Shown: positions 16,834 through 25,877, counted from the stretch's first letter. The stretch is DNA of 64,000 nt from Streptomyces sp. CC228A (GCF_021390935.1 NZ_JAJPUI010000007.1:372001-436000), one strand, 5' to 3'. Made by a program: numbers and translations. The notes: generated from the sequence alone by a model not told the origin.

Positions 16834-18572
16834 TCCCGAGCGTCAACGCGCCCGGCGACCGGACCATCGGCCTGCTCGCCTACCTCTACGGCCCCGGCCG
16901 ACACGAGGAACACGTCGACCCCCACCTCGTGGCCTCCTTCGACGGCATGGCCCCCGACCCCGGCCGCGACCCGAACACCACACTGAAGGCCCTCCAGCAG
17001 CTCCTGGACCAACCCGTCCAGGCGCTGCCGACGCACGCCCGACCCGCCAAGCACGTGTGGCACACCTCCGTCCGCACCGCGCCCGGCGACCGGACCCTGT
17101 CCGACGAGGAGTGGGCCGAGGTCGCCCGCCGGATCGTCGCCGCGACCGGCATCGACCCCGGCGACGGACAGCCCGGCTGCCGGTGGGCCGCCGTACGGCA
17201 CGCGGACGACCACATCCACATCGTCGCCACCCTCGTGACCGAGGACGGCCACCGCCCCGACGACTACCGCTCCGGCGCCCGCGCCCAGGCCGAGGCCCGG
17301 CTCATCGAGAAGGAACTCGGCCTCCACCAGGTCGCACCCGGCGACGGCACCGCCGCTCAGCGGCCCACCAGCGCCGAACGCCACAAGGCCGAACGCCAGG
17401 GCCGCGAGCGCACCGCCCGTGAAGAACTGCGCGAGACGGTACGGCGAGCGGTGGCCGGCGCGACCAGCGACGAGGAGTTCTTCGACCGGCTCGCCCGTGA
17501 CGGCCTCCTGATCCGTAAGCGGGTCGCTCCCTCCGGGGACCTCCTCGGATACAAGGTCGCCCTTCCTGACGATCGGAACAAGGACGGCGAGCCGGTGTTC
17601 TACCCCGGCGCGCGCCTCGCCCCCGACCTCTCACTGCCCCGCATCCGCGAGCGCTGGTCCGCCGATACCAAGAATGGTCCGGCTCCCCGGCAGGAGGATG
17701 CCGTCCGTACGGGGCCGGGTACTCCGAGCGCGGCCCGCCGCAGGACGGCGTCGGCCGCGTGGCAGGCCGTGCTGATCGTCGAGCACGGCGAGGACGCCGT
17801 CGCCGCCGCCCATATCGCCGCAGCGGGCGAGGTCCTGGACGCCCTCGCGAAGACATCCGCCGCCCACACCCGCCGCGAACTACGAGACGCCGCAACGGCC
17901 TTCGAACGGGCTTCGCGCTCCCACGTCCGCGCCGTACGCGGGCGCGACCGGGCCCTGCGGCAGGCCGCCCGCGACCTCGTCCACGGCGGCCCGGCCCTCG
18001 GCCGCGGGGAGGACGGCGCGAGCACCGCGATGGCGATCGACATGCTGTTCTTCTTGATCACCGCCGCCGTGCACTGGCACGCGAAGAAGGGCCACGCTCA
18101 GCAGGCCGCCGCCGCCCACCAGGCAGCCGAGCACCTTCGCGCCGCCTACCAGGCCGCCGCCGCCCAACCCCTCGGTGTGCTCTACCAGCGAGGCCGCCGC
18201 CTGAACCGGCCGATTCTCCAGCGGCAGACGATGGTGCTGCGCGAGGCGCTGCCCGGGCTGGCCGAACGGATCCTCGCCGAGCCGGGCTGGTACGCGCTGG
18301 CCGCGACCATCGCAGACGCCGAAGCCGCCGGCCATGACCCGGCCGCCCTCCTGTCCGACGCAGTCGCGCGCCGGGAACTCGACACCGCGGACTCGGTCAG
18401 CGACGTGCTGGTGTGGCGGCTGCGGCGGATGGCCGACCTGCCCGCCGACGCATCGGAACTGTCCGCGAACGGCACCACGGGTGGCCAGGCCACGACACGC
18501 AGGGCAATATCCCGGCCGTCTGCACCTGGCTCACGGCGCGGCGGGAAGGATGTGGCGGGCAAGACGCGGTGA
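16830..18572 (+). CDS. relaxase/mobilisation nuclease
   Basis: ATG 16830 overlaps the MobC-like stop. The 580-residue protein has the relaxase core in residues 1-150. HVWHTSVRTAPGDRTLS and the metal-binding HADDHIHIV motif (H-x-H of the HUH-like relaxase fold, near residue 130) are clear. A candidate nucleophile Tyr is YLYGPGR at residue 12-15. The remaining 400 residues are helical, Ala/Arg-rich, with a short hydrophobic stretch MAIDMLFFLITAAVHW around residue 400. Family knowledge: relaxases nick and covalently hold the transferred strand. No coupling ATPase or type IV secretion genes are in the window, so the element looks mobilisable rather than self-transmissible. Streptomyces elements often use a TraB/FtsK protein instead, which is also not seen. 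Confidence 0.8.
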   Translation: MIPSVNAPGDRTIGLLAYLYGPGRHEEHVDPHLVASFDGMAPDPGRDPNTTLKALQQLLDQPVQALPTHARPAKHVWHTSVRTAPGDRTLSDEEWAEVARRIVAATGIDPGDGQPGCRWAAVRHADDHIHIVATLVTEDGHRPDDYRSGARAQAEARLIEKELGLHQVAPGDGTAAQRPTSAERHKAERQGRERTAREELRETVRRAVAGATSDEEFFDRLARDGLLIRKRVAPSGDLLGYKVALPDDRNKDGEPVFYPGARLAPDLSLPRIRERWSADTKNGPAPRQEDAVRTGPGTPSAARRRTASAAWQAVLIVEHGEDAVAAAHIAAAGEVLDALAKTSAAHTRRELRDAATAFERASRSHVRAVRGRDRALRQAARDLVHGGPALGRGEDGASTAMAIDMLFFLITAAVHWHAKKGHAQQAAAAHQAAEHLRAAYQAAAAQPLGVLYQRGRRLNRPILQRQTMVLREALPGLAERILAEPGWYALAATIADAEAAGHDPAALLSDAVARRELDTADSVSDVLVWRLRRMADLPADASELSANGTTGGQATTRRAISRPSAPGSRRGGKDVAGKTR

Positions 18573-18647
18573 CCCCCAGTCTCTGACTCGCTGGAAGCCG
18601 ACTGTTGACTCTGTGAATTGAAGCTCCTGGGGGCGTAGGGGACGATC

Positions 18648-19127
18648 ATGACGGAAGCAGGACGAGGCGAGGGAGAGATCAGGGTGTTCCACCGGATACG
18701 CCGCCGGGTGGCGGAGCCCAGCGAGGCGCAGCGCCGATTCTTCGAGCTGTCGGCGCGGCTGCAGGAACAGGTCCCCCCAGGGGTCGGTGGGCCGTCGGCC
18801 GGGCCGGAGCGCAGCGAGCCGGCTAGTGCGGTGGACGACTTCCTTCCGCCGGAGCTGCGCGTGCCCAGCCACGACCAGCTCGACGGCAGGATGATGCCGT
18901 GGGCGCAGCCGCTCGTCCTCGACGGCGAGTTGATCACCTGCACTGAGTGCGGCGCGTACCGGGACTGGCTCATCCTCTCCACCCACGGCGAGATCTGGCT
19001 GCGCTGCCGGGCCGGACATCAGCAGCAGGAGACGCGTCTGGACACCGCCTGGTACAACCGGAGCGCCGGGCCGGCGGACGCGACGCACGCCACGTTCGAG
19101 GACTGCCTGCGCCACCTCGGCCACTGA
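18648..19127 (+). CDS. hypothetical protein with zinc-ribbon-like C-terminus
   Basis: The 159-residue protein starts at ATG 18648. The first 80 residues are hydrophilic. The second half has CTECGAYRDWLI and, 25 residues on, LRCRAGH, a C-x2-C ... C-x3-H spacing that might form a zinc ribbon. No family recognised. It stands alone on the plus strand between the relaxase and the lipoprotein genes. Confidence 0.55.
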   Translation: MTEAGRGEGEIRVFHRIRRRVAEPSEAQRRFFELSARLQEQVPPGVGGPSAGPERSEPASAVDDFLPPELRVPSHDQLDGRMMPWAQPLVLDGELITCTECGAYRDWLILSTHGEIWLRCRAGHQQQETRLDTAWYNRSAGPADATHATFEDCLRHLGH

Positions 19128-19204
19128 CCCCCCACCCCTACGATCCCACGGGCCCGAGGCCCGCACTGACCACCCGTCGCCAAGCACCAAGGGGTCAGTT
19201 CCGT

Positions 19205-19891
19205 ATGCGCGTTCGCGTCGCCACCACCGCCCTCGGCATCACCGCCGCCCTCCTCGCCGTCCCCGCCTGCTCCACCGGCACGAAGCCCGACACCACCCCC
19301 TCAGCCCGTACGGAGAAGCCGGCCGATGCCGCCCAGCGGACCGTCAAGCTCTCGTCGGCCGCGCTCGCGTCACGCCTGCTCGACGAGAGCGACCTCGGCA
19401 GCGGCTACCTGCGCAAGCCGGAGCGCCCCGCCCGCCACGACGACGTCACCGTCATCGGCTGCCCGGCCCTGAGCGAACTGGGCGGCGACGCGGCCACCGG
19501 CGGTTCGCTCACCTTCCCGCGCAAGGCGAAGGCCACCTTCACCTACGCCGGCAGCAGCTCCGAAATCTCCGAGGAGCTGTACAGCGACAGCGTGGACAAG
19601 CTGTCCGACGGCATCGGCCAGATCTTCGACGCCATGACCGGCTGCCCCACCTATCAGGTCGTCGCGGGCGGTACCCCGATCGACATCACCTCGCAGAAGC
19701 TGACCGCACCCCACGACCGCGGTGACGAGCAGTGGAGCCAGCTCCTGACCTCCTCCGCCGGAGGACGGAGCACCGTGGTGAAGCAGGTCGCGATCCGCGA
19801 CGACAGTCTGCTGCTGATCGTCTCCGGTTCGCCGGCCCTCGTCGACCGCCACCTCGACAACGCCCTCGCCAAGGCCACGGCCACGAGCTGA
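19205..19891 (+). CDS. secreted lipoprotein of unknown function
   Basis: The 228-residue product begins with a short signal peptide: Arg at 2 and 4, then a hydrophobic stretch ending AVPAC, a lipobox with Cys near residue 22. A Thr/Pro/Ala-rich linker follows and then a globular part with two further Cys (VIGCPALSEL and MTGCPTYQV), which could form a disulfide outside the cell. The length and pattern match uncharacterised Streptomyces sensor-like lipoproteins. A strong terminator follows. Start ATG 19205 is the only one that gives a signal peptide. Confidence 0.7.
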   Translation: MRVRVATTALGITAALLAVPACSTGTKPDTTPSARTEKPADAAQRTVKLSSAALASRLLDESDLGSGYLRKPERPARHDDVTVIGCPALSELGGDAATGGSLTFPRKAKATFTYAGSSSEISEELYSDSVDKLSDGIGQIFDAMTGCPTYQVVAGGTPIDITSQKLTAPHDRGDEQWSQLLTSSAGGRSTVVKQVAIRDDSLLLIVSGSPALVDRHLDNALAKATATS

Positions 19892-19911
19892 CCGAACCAG
19901 ATACACGGATA

Positions 19912-19934
19912 CCCCCGACCCTCACGGTCGGGGG
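19912..19934 (+). terminator. intrinsic terminator hairpin after the lipoprotein gene
   Basis: CCCCCGACC pairs perfectly with GGTCGGGGG around a 5-base loop (CTCAC), 20 bases after the lipoprotein stop. There is no long T tract, which is usual for Streptomyces terminators. Confidence 0.8.
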
Positions 19935-20043
19935 CATCCGCCTGTTAGCCCACGCCCTGAGCAGCGCGTCGTACTGCTGCTTCCGGCCCCGACCGCCGGG
20001 GACAGCATCGTCTGCACGGACAGACCGGGCTCGAGCAGCAAGA

Positions 20044-20075
20044 AGCCCGACCCTCCCTTCGGGAGAGGCCGGGCT
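20044..20075 (-). terminator. hairpin downstream of the DUF317 gene
   Basis: AGCCCG and CGGGCT form an outer stem, and CTCCC and GGGAG an inner stem, around TTC. It sits about 35 bases past the stop of the minus-strand DUF317 gene, in the gap between convergent genes, and can serve as its terminator. Confidence 0.6.
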
Positions 20076-20108
20076 GTATGCGTCGGTCAGGAGGGCGAGC
20101 GCAGGGCA

Positions 20109-20930
20109 CTAGATGGCCGGGGCGCGCAGGAGCCTCTCCTGGGTGGCCTCGGGCAGCACCCGTCGCAGGACCGGTGCCGTCGAGCTGAGGGAGGCGGCGA
20201 AGGCCGCGACGAGATCGTGCGGGACGCTGGCGCCGAAGGACACCGCCCACAGGCACGGTGCGCCGAGCGCGGGCTCGGCCCACGCCTGCCACCCAGCCGG
20301 TCCCACTTCGTCGGCCTCAGTGGTCAGGGCGCGCGGGTCGGCGTCCTGGATGAGGGGCGGCACCTCGCCGAGACTGATGTGCGAGGTGAACGTCGGGTCC
20401 GTCGCCGCCGCCTGGGGCTGGTCGATGTCGCGGAGCCAGCCGTGTGCGGCGACGGCGTCGAGGACCAGCTCAGGGCCAGCGATCGGCTCGGCGGGCTGGT
20501 CTCGGGCATCGAGCGCGGCGAGGAAGTCGGCCACGGACTCGCCGGGGACGTCGGGGGTGAAGTACGCCGACCACTGGGCGAGCGGGCTGCTCGTGTCCGC
20601 GCGGGCGGAGACCTGCCAGGCGATCGGCAAATCCCCCAGGTGGAACGGCTCATCCGCCAGGCTCCACTGGGCCCACCGGAGGGAATCGGGACTGATGTGC
20701 AGGACGGTGCTGCGCAGGACCTGGCGGTCCTCATCTGCTTCATCCGGCTCGTGGCGACCGCGGACGATCGTCAGGCTCGTCCAGCCCAGGCCGGCGAGCG
20801 TGTCGGCGACGGTGTCGTAGAGGCGCTTGTCGTCACCGGCCAGGTGCCGGGGACCGACCCAGAGCGCGGGCTGACCGCTGGGCGGGGTGGACGGGTCGAG
20901 CGGGAAGTCGGGGTACAGGGGCGCCTCCAA
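20109..20930 (-). CDS. DUF317-family protein
   Basis: The 273-residue protein shows the DUF317 pattern, which is almost restricted to streptomycetes: PALWVGPRHLAGDD near the start, HISPDSLRWAQWSL near residue 80, and W-Q/AYFTPDVPGESVADFLAAL near residue 120. A second, similar segment follows in the C-terminal half (TFTSHISLGEVPPLIQDAD). So it may contain two DUF317 repeats. No biochemical role is known for the family. A small DUF317-like gene lies upstream on the same strand (21335-21688), with another small gene between, and may be functionally linked. Confidence 0.65.
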   Translation of the reverse strand: MEAPLYPDFPLDPSTPPSGQPALWVGPRHLAGDDKRLYDTVADTLAGLGWTSLTIVRGRHEPDEADEDRQVLRSTVLHISPDSLRWAQWSLADEPFHLGDLPIAWQVSARADTSSPLAQWSAYFTPDVPGESVADFLAALDARDQPAEPIAGPELVLDAVAAHGWLRDIDQPQAAATDPTFTSHISLGEVPPLIQDADPRALTTEADEVGPAGWQAWAEPALGAPCLWAVSFGASVPHDLVAAFAASLSSTAPVLRRVLPEATQERLLRAPAI

Positions 20931-20945
20931 AGGCTTGGTGCGGTT

Positions 20946-21236
20946 CTACTTGCCGCCGGCAGTTCGGCGGGGGCGGCTCGGTGGTGCCTGGACGGGGCCC
21001 TGCCAGGCAAGGGCGACGGCCACCTCGGGCGGCAGATGGCCGAGCTGTGTGTCCTCATCCCGGCCCTCTGCGAGGTAGACGACGGTCCGGCCGGTCTCGT
21101 CCACGGACTGCACGACCTGCGCGAGGCGGTGTGCCATGGGGAAGAGTGGGTTCATGGCCTGGCGGACCGGAGCGCTCCGGTCGCAGTCGGACAGCAGGGT
21201 GATGAGCTCGTCGACGGTCATCTCCGGATGCGTCAC
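20946..21236 (-). CDS. small hypothetical protein, 96 residues
   Basis: GTG 21236 follows a near-perfect AAGGAGG, which decides the start against the long frame that runs to 21899. The sequence is soluble (MTVDELITLLSDCDRSAPVRQ ... VVYLAEGRDEDTQLG) and resembles short proteins found beside DUF317 genes in streptomycetes. No domain is recognised. It is 15 bases upstream of the DUF317 gene and likely cotranscribed. Confidence 0.65.
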   Translation of the reverse strand: MTHPEMTVDELITLLSDCDRSAPVRQAMNPLFPMAHRLAQVVQSVDETGRTVVYLAEGRDEDTQLGHLPPEVAVALAWQGPVQAPPSRPRRTAGGK

Positions 21237-21334
21237 GAACAGCCTCCTTGTGTGAGGAAAACGGTGAGCGGTAGTACGGGCCTGCCGCCGGGAGTCGGCG
21301 ACCGCCCTCGGTGAGGAGGCCGATCGCTGCGGTG

Positions 21335-21688
21335 TCACACCCGCCGGGAGGTCTCCAGCACGCGTGCCACTGCGGCGGCGACGATGTCGGCCGGCGTCTC
21401 GGTGTCGAAGGACAGGTGGTAGCCGGGCACCGTGGCTGTGCCGGTGACGGCGATCTTCCATCCTTCGCCGTCGGTCCCGGGGCGACCGAGCGGGAACCAG
21501 CCGAGGTAGAAGCGGCCGTCCTTGCTGCTGACGTGCACGTCCGCACGGTCGTCCACGATCAGGTTGAAGTCGTCGGCGGAGAACTGATCCATCACGAGCG
21601 TGGGCTGGCCCGGCCCGAGCTGCCACTCGCGCAGCCGGAGGGCCTCGATGGTGGTGGAGAATCCGGGGCCGACGGGAGCCATGGTCAC
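21335..21688 (-). CDS. small DUF317-like protein, about 117 residues
   Basis: Several starts are possible: TTG 21694, GTG 21688 and ATG 21682. GTG 21688 has AGAGGTG at the best spacing. The protein has the DUF317-like features SKDGRFYLGWFPLGR and HLSFDTETPADIVAAAVARVL, that is, one repeat of the family. It lies at the head of a three-gene minus-strand group with 20946 and 20109. Confidence 0.6.
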   Translation of the reverse strand: MTMAPVGPGFSTTIEALRLREWQLGPGQPTLVMDQFSADDFNLIVDDRADVHVSSKDGRFYLGWFPLGRPGTDGEGWKIAVTGTATVPGYHLSFDTETPADIVAAAVARVLETSRRV

Positions 21689-22027
21689 GGGCAATCACCT
21701 CTTTGACCTGGGGTTTCTTGCAAGGTCGTCTACGTTGACATGGCCTCGAACGCGTTGGCCAGTCTTTCCGCGCTCTTTCCTGTCTGCCCCCGGCGAACTG
21801 CCTGTGCCGCAGCCGCGAAGGCGGGCCCACCGCCACCGAAGGCGGACCGACGCCGGTTAGCGCCTTGGTCTCGTACGGGGGGCTTCCGCTCCACGTCACG
21901 CCTCCGGTCGTACGGAGCGGCTACGGTTGTGACTGAGCGTTCGAGGTGGCGGCGACCGACAACTCAAACGCACAACACGCCAGGGCGGTCTCGATCTCCG
22001 GACTGAAGTAGGGGCGATACTCGATGC
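21689..22027. other. divergent intergenic region
   Basis: About 340 bases separate the minus-strand DUF317-like group from the plus-strand gene at 22028. It must hold promoters for both. TTGACC at 21702 and a TTGACA-like box at 21734 are possible -35 elements. Repeated GAAGGCGG motifs occur at 21817 and 21838. Nothing else is recognised. Confidence 0.4.
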
Positions 22028-22492
22028 ATGCTTGGGCAGGGCTGGGAATCGCAATGGGACCGGGTAGGTCGTCGCCTAGCGGACGTACAGGCCGTGTACC
22101 AAGGCACCCAGGGCGGCACCGACGCTGCAGTTGACCGGGTTCTGTCGTTCTTCGAGGCCGTGCACCACCTCAAGGACTGGCTCGGCAACGATCCGGCGAC
22201 CACCGTGACCAAGGCTGACGGGGACGCACTGATCAATGGATGCCCCAAGCTCCAGCTCTGTGCGGATCTCGCCAACGGCTCGAAGCACCTCACGCTGCGG
22301 CCGGACCGAACCCGGACCGGTGACGCCTCCACGACGATCGCGCGGAGCGACGTATCCGTCTTCGTCGGGACGGGGAGCTCTGCCCACCGTTTCTACGTTG
22401 CATCCGGCGGCCAGGAGTACGACGTCCTGGAGATCGCGGAGGACGCCGTGAAGGAGTGGAGCAGGTTCCTCTCGGCGCGCGGCCTCACATGA
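22028..22492 (+). CDS. hypothetical protein, 154 residues
   Basis: ATG 22028 opens a soluble, helical protein with WESQWDRVGRRLADVQAVY at the start and HHLKDWLGNDP and CADLANGSKHL in the middle. The latter segment resembles small proteins of unknown function in which a helical His/Lys-rich core is conserved across actinomycetes. No function can be given. The gene ends 70 bases before the IS insertion at 22564. Confidence 0.55.
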   Translation: MLGQGWESQWDRVGRRLADVQAVYQGTQGGTDAAVDRVLSFFEAVHHLKDWLGNDPATTVTKADGDALINGCPKLQLCADLANGSKHLTLRPDRTRTGDASTTIARSDVSVFVGTGSSAHRFYVASGGQEYDVLEIAEDAVKEWSRFLSARGLT

Positions 22493-22622
22493 ATCCGGTA
22501 GTGGGAGCGGCGGGCGCGACTGCCGCCCTGCCCGCCAAGTCAGGCGCTCAGCCCCGCCAACTCAGTAGCTGTTGTCGTACCGAACCTGAGGGCGGTGTTT
22601 TCGCTGGTCAGGCATAGGTTCG

Positions 22623-23222
22623 GTGCTCCCGTGGGAGGGGTGGCCTGTCGTGTCATCGTTCCTGGGGAGGCCGTGGATGCCGTCGGTCGTGGGGTTGCTC
22701 GAACAGCGTGAGCTGGGTGCTCGCCGTCGCGTGGACGAGTTGCGGGAGGAGGCCGACCGCGTCCAGGCCGAGCTGGTCGTGGCCGAGCGGGAATGGAAGG
22801 AGTGGGTCATCGCCCGCTCGCGGGTCGGCGAGGTGCTGGGTCCGGTGGACGAGACCGAGGACTACGCCCGGACCGAACGGGCAGTGCCGGCCCAGGGGCA
22901 GGCAGGGGAGGCATCATCGGTGTCGATGGCGGCGAAGCCGAAGTCGCAGGTGCCGGTGTGGCGTGAGGGGCTGGAGGTGTCCGTTCTGTCGATGGACTAC
23001 CAGCGCATCCTGCAGGCCCTCGCGGACCGGCATCGCCTCCACCAAGGGCCTGTGACCTGCCAGGAGATGGCTGTCTTGTTCGGCCTGGACGCGGTGCCGG
23101 CCAAGGTGGAGGCGCTGCGGTCGAAGGCGAAGCGGCTGGTCGCGCGCGGCTGGCTGGCCGAGTCCGCGCCGGGCCGGTTCACCCTCGCACGGAGTGTGGC
23201 CGGGCCAGACGGCGGGTCATGA
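22623..23222 (+). CDS. IS accessory protein, coiled coil plus winged helix (copy A)
   Basis: The 199-residue protein begins just inside the left end. Residues about 25-65 are a strongly charged heptad helix (RRRVDELREEADRVQAELV). Residues about 125-185 (ALADRHRLHQGPVTCQEMAV, then KVEALRSKAKRLVARGWL) look like a winged-helix DNA-binding domain. It overlaps the transposase gene by 44 bases at the 3' ends. I do not recognise a named family. It is present in both copies intact, so it is a real part of the element and could regulate or target transposition. Confidence 0.7.
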   Translation: MLPWEGWPVVSSFLGRPWMPSVVGLLEQRELGARRRVDELREEADRVQAELVVAEREWKEWVIARSRVGEVLGPVDETEDYARTERAVPAQGQAGEASSVSMAAKPKSQVPVWREGLEVSVLSMDYQRILQALADRHRLHQGPVTCQEMAVLFGLDAVPAKVEALRSKAKRLVARGWLAESAPGRFTLARSVAGPDGGS

Positions 23223-23970
23223 TCATGGTCATCGACCAGTAGACCATCGCCTCGGCGCTGGTGGTGCGGCGTTCGAAGTCGCGCACCAGGCGGCGGCTTC
23301 GCATCAGGTGCGCGAAGAGCCGCTCGACGATCCACCGCTTGGGCAGCACCACGAACCCCTTGACGTCATCGCTGCGTCTGACGATCGCCAGAACCAGTGC
23401 GAACGCGGCCAGGCAGTGCCCGACGAGGCTGCCGGTGTAGCCGCCGTCGGCCCAGACGAGTTCCAGCCGGTGGCGGGCGTCGGCGACCTGGGCGAGCAGA
23501 ACCTTCGCGGCGGCACGGTCTCCGATGTCCGCGCTTGTGACCATGACGCCCAGCAGTAGGCCGAGGGTGTCGACCACGACGTGCCGCTTGCGGCCGTTGA
23601 CCAGTTTGCCGCCGTCGAAGCCACGGCTGTCGGCACCGACGACGGCGTCTGCCTTGACGGACTGCGAGTCGATCACACCGGCCGTCGGCTCCACATCCCG
23701 GCCCGCCTTCCGGCGGACCCGGTCGCGCAGCCGGTCGTGGAACTCCCTGACCAGTACGTGGTCGCGCCAGCGGCGGAAGAAGGCGTAGACCCGGTCCCAC
23801 GGCGGGAAGTCGGCTGGCATAGCACGCCACTTGACGCCGTTGTCCACGAGATAGCGGATCGCGTCCAGTATCGCCCGGTGGCAGTACGCCTCCGGCTGCC
23901 CGCCCCGGCCCCGCAGCCAGCCCGGCACCGGCAGGAGTGGCCGGACCACGGCCCACTCCGCGTCCGTCAT
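23179..23970 (-). CDS. IS5-family DDE transposase (copy A)
   Basis: ATG 23970 (MTDAEWAVVRPLL) is the usual beginning for this family; an open frame with a TTG extends to 24096. The 263-residue enzyme has the helix-turn-helix region with HRAILDAIRYLVDNG, the first catalytic Asp in VIDSQSVKA, the second in VWADGGYTG, and the Glu in IVERLFAHLMRSRRL. All catalytic residues are present, so it may be active. Confidence 0.9.
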   Translation of the reverse strand: MTDAEWAVVRPLLPVPGWLRGRGGQPEAYCHRAILDAIRYLVDNGVKWRAMPADFPPWDRVYAFFRRWRDHVLVREFHDRLRDRVRRKAGRDVEPTAGVIDSQSVKADAVVGADSRGFDGGKLVNGRKRHVVVDTLGLLLGVMVTSADIGDRAAAKVLLAQVADARHRLELVWADGGYTGSLVGHCLAAFALVLAIVRRSDDVKGFVVLPKRWIVERLFAHLMRSRRLVRDFERRTTSAEAMVYWSMTMIMTRRLARPHSVRG

Positions 23971-24240
23971 GTCCGAGGGATACCTCCGAACACGTTCCGG
24001 GTGATCGGCGGCATTCCCGAACCGGTGAGCGACGCAATCACACGACGGAGCAGCCGAGTTGAACTCCACCGGCGCGAGCACGTACAACTGCGGCAACAGG
24101 GTCTCCTGGATCTCGGTCGGCTTCGCAACCCCGAGCTACCAAGAGGCCCTGCCTTCATGCCCACGGCCGGCCGCGATCACCCGATCGAGACTCCCGTTCG
24201 ACGCCCACCCCTCAAGATCGGAACGACAACAGCTACTTAG

Positions 24241-24549
24241 CAAAAAACTTTCGGCGGATCCGTTTTTGCCTCCTCCTCCCGGCGGCCGGAAAGGCACAAC
24301 AGATGCGGGGAGGGGGAGCCCGCTTCCTCTCAACTGAGCCGAGGCACCGGGCTCCCACTGCTCCGGCCGGGACAGCATCCGAGGGGGCACTCCGCCTCGC
24401 TGAGGTGCCGTCAGCACGCGCGCCGGCTCGAAGTCTTCCGCCACGGGGCGGCCGATCGTCGGGGTGCCGTCGATGACCTACTTGCGGCCATCCGGTTCCA
24501 CCTGGAACGGCATCAGGCTTGGTGGCCGTTTGGCGTGAATGATACTCAC
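24241..24549 (-). pseudogene. truncated unknown gene with an internal TAG, cut by IS copy A
   Basis: GTG 24549 overlaps the stop of the DUF2399 fragment (GTGA). The frame reads IIHAKRPPSLMPFQVEPDGRK, then a TAG where TAC (Tyr) would continue VIDGTPTIGRPVAEDFEPARV. It stays open to the IS border, with a Gly/Pro-rich stretch before the cut. The family is not recognised. The overlap suggests it was the partner of the DUF2399 gene. Confidence 0.4.
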
Positions 24550-24819
24550 GGGCCTGCCTCCGGCCAGCACTCAGCCTTTCCCAGCACCTGGCGCAGTACA
24601 GCGTCGTGCTCCTGGAAGACCACCCGCCCGCCTGCCCTCAAGGCATCCCGCACGGTGGCCTCTCCCGCTCCAAGAGCTGGCGCCAAAGGGACTGATGACG
24701 GCTCAGGGCCCGCCTCCTGCACCGTCGATGCATCCATCGCGATCAACTCGGCTCCGTACGTGCGGGCTACGTACTCAGCAATCCGCAGACCACTGCCATC
24801 CAGATCACCGCTGTATCTC
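24546..24819 (-). pseudogene. 3' fragment of a DUF2399 (TIGR02679/JetD-like) gene
   Basis: About 90 residues remain: YSGDLDGSGLRIAEYVARTY, ELIAMDAST and GGRVVFQEHDAVLRQVL. This is the C-terminal DUF2399 part known from TIGR02679 proteins, whose Toprim-like fold contains the acidic DLD motif seen here and which occur in Wadjet-type SMC defence systems. The 5' part is missing, cut precisely at the inner end of IS copy B. No SMC (JetC) or JetA/B gene is in the window. Confidence 0.55.
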
Positions 24820-25085
24820 AGTAGCTGTTGTCGTTCCGATCTTGAGGGTGGGCGTCGAACGGGAGTCTCGATCGGGTGATCGCGGCCGGCCGTGGGCATG
24901 AAGGCAGGGCCTCTTGGTAGCTCGGGGTTGCGAAGCCGACCGAGATCCAGGAGACCCTGTTGCCGCAGTTGTACGTGCTCGCGCCGGTGGAGTTCAACTC
25001 GGCTGCTCCGTCGTGTGATTGCGTCGCTCACCGGTTCGGGAATGCCGCCGATCACCCGGAACGTGTTCGGAGGTATCCCTCGGAC

Positions 25086-25877
25086 ATGACGGACGCGGAG
25101 TGGGCCGTGGTCCGGCCACTCCTGCCGGTGCCGGGCTGGCTGCGGGGCCGGGGCGGGCAGCCGGAGGCGTACTGCCACCGGGCGATACTGGACGCGATCC
25201 GCTATCTCGTGGACAACGGCGTCAAGTGGCGTGCTATGCCAGCCGACTTCCCGCCGTGGGACCGGGTCTACGCCTTCTTCCGCCGCTGGCGCGACCACGT
25301 ACTGGTCAGGGAGTTCCACGACCGGCTGCGCGACCGGGTCCGCCGGAAGGCGGGCCGGGATGTGGAGCCGACGGCCGGTGTGATCGACTCGCAGTCCGTC
25401 AAGGCAGACGCCGTCGTCGGTGCCGACAGCCGTGGCTTCGACGGCGGCAAACTGGTCAACGGCCGCAAGCGGCACGTCGTGGTCGACACCCTCGGCCTAC
25501 TGCTGGGCGTCATGGTCACAAGCGCGGACATCGGAGACCGTGCCGCCGCGAAGGTTCTGCTCGCCCAGGTCGCCGACGCCCGCCACCGGCTGGAACTCGT
25601 CTGGGCCGACGGCGGCTACACCGGCAGCCTCGTCGGGCACTGCCTGGCCGCGTTCGCACTGGTTCTGGCGATCGTCAGACGCAGCGATGACGTCAAGGGG
25701 TTCGTGGTGCTGCCCAAGCGGTGGATCGTCGAGCGGCTCTTCGCGCACCTGATGCGAAGCCGCCGCCTGGTGCGCGACTTCGAACGCCGCACCACCAGCG
25801 CCGAGGCGATGGTCTACTGGTCGATGACCATGATCATGACCCGCCGTCTGGCCCGGCCACACTCCGTGCGAGGGTGA
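25086..25877 (+). CDS. IS5-family DDE transposase (copy B)
   Basis: Identical in translation to the copy A transposase (263 residues from ATG 25086; an open frame extends upstream to a TTG at 24960). The catalytic D, D and E segments (VIDSQSVKA, VWADGGYTG, IVERLFAHL) are intact. Confidence 0.9.
   Translation: MTDAEWAVVRPLLPVPGWLRGRGGQPEAYCHRAILDAIRYLVDNGVKWRAMPADFPPWDRVYAFFRRWRDHVLVREFHDRLRDRVRRKAGRDVEPTAGVIDSQSVKADAVVGADSRGFDGGKLVNGRKRHVVVDTLGLLLGVMVTSADIGDRAAAKVLLAQVADARHRLELVWADGGYTGSLVGHCLAAFALVLAIVRRSDDVKGFVVLPKRWIVERLFAHLMRSRRLVRDFERRTTSAEAMVYWSMTMIMTRRLARPHSVRG

Larger units (their letters stand above)
22564..24237. mobile_element. IS5-family element, copy A (1674 bp)
   Basis: Ends are inverted repeats that begin AGTAGCTGTTGTCGT on both sides (left end continues ACCGAACCTGAG, right end TCCGATCTTGAG). 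Copy B at 24820-26492 is the same sequence in opposite orientation, differing visibly by one C in a short C run near the end. Each of the four ends is preceded by CTN, so the junctions read TNA, the target type of the IS1031 group of IS5. The element carries two convergent genes: an accessory ORF and the transposase. The direct flanks of copy A are TCA and TTA and do not match. Confidence 0.8.
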
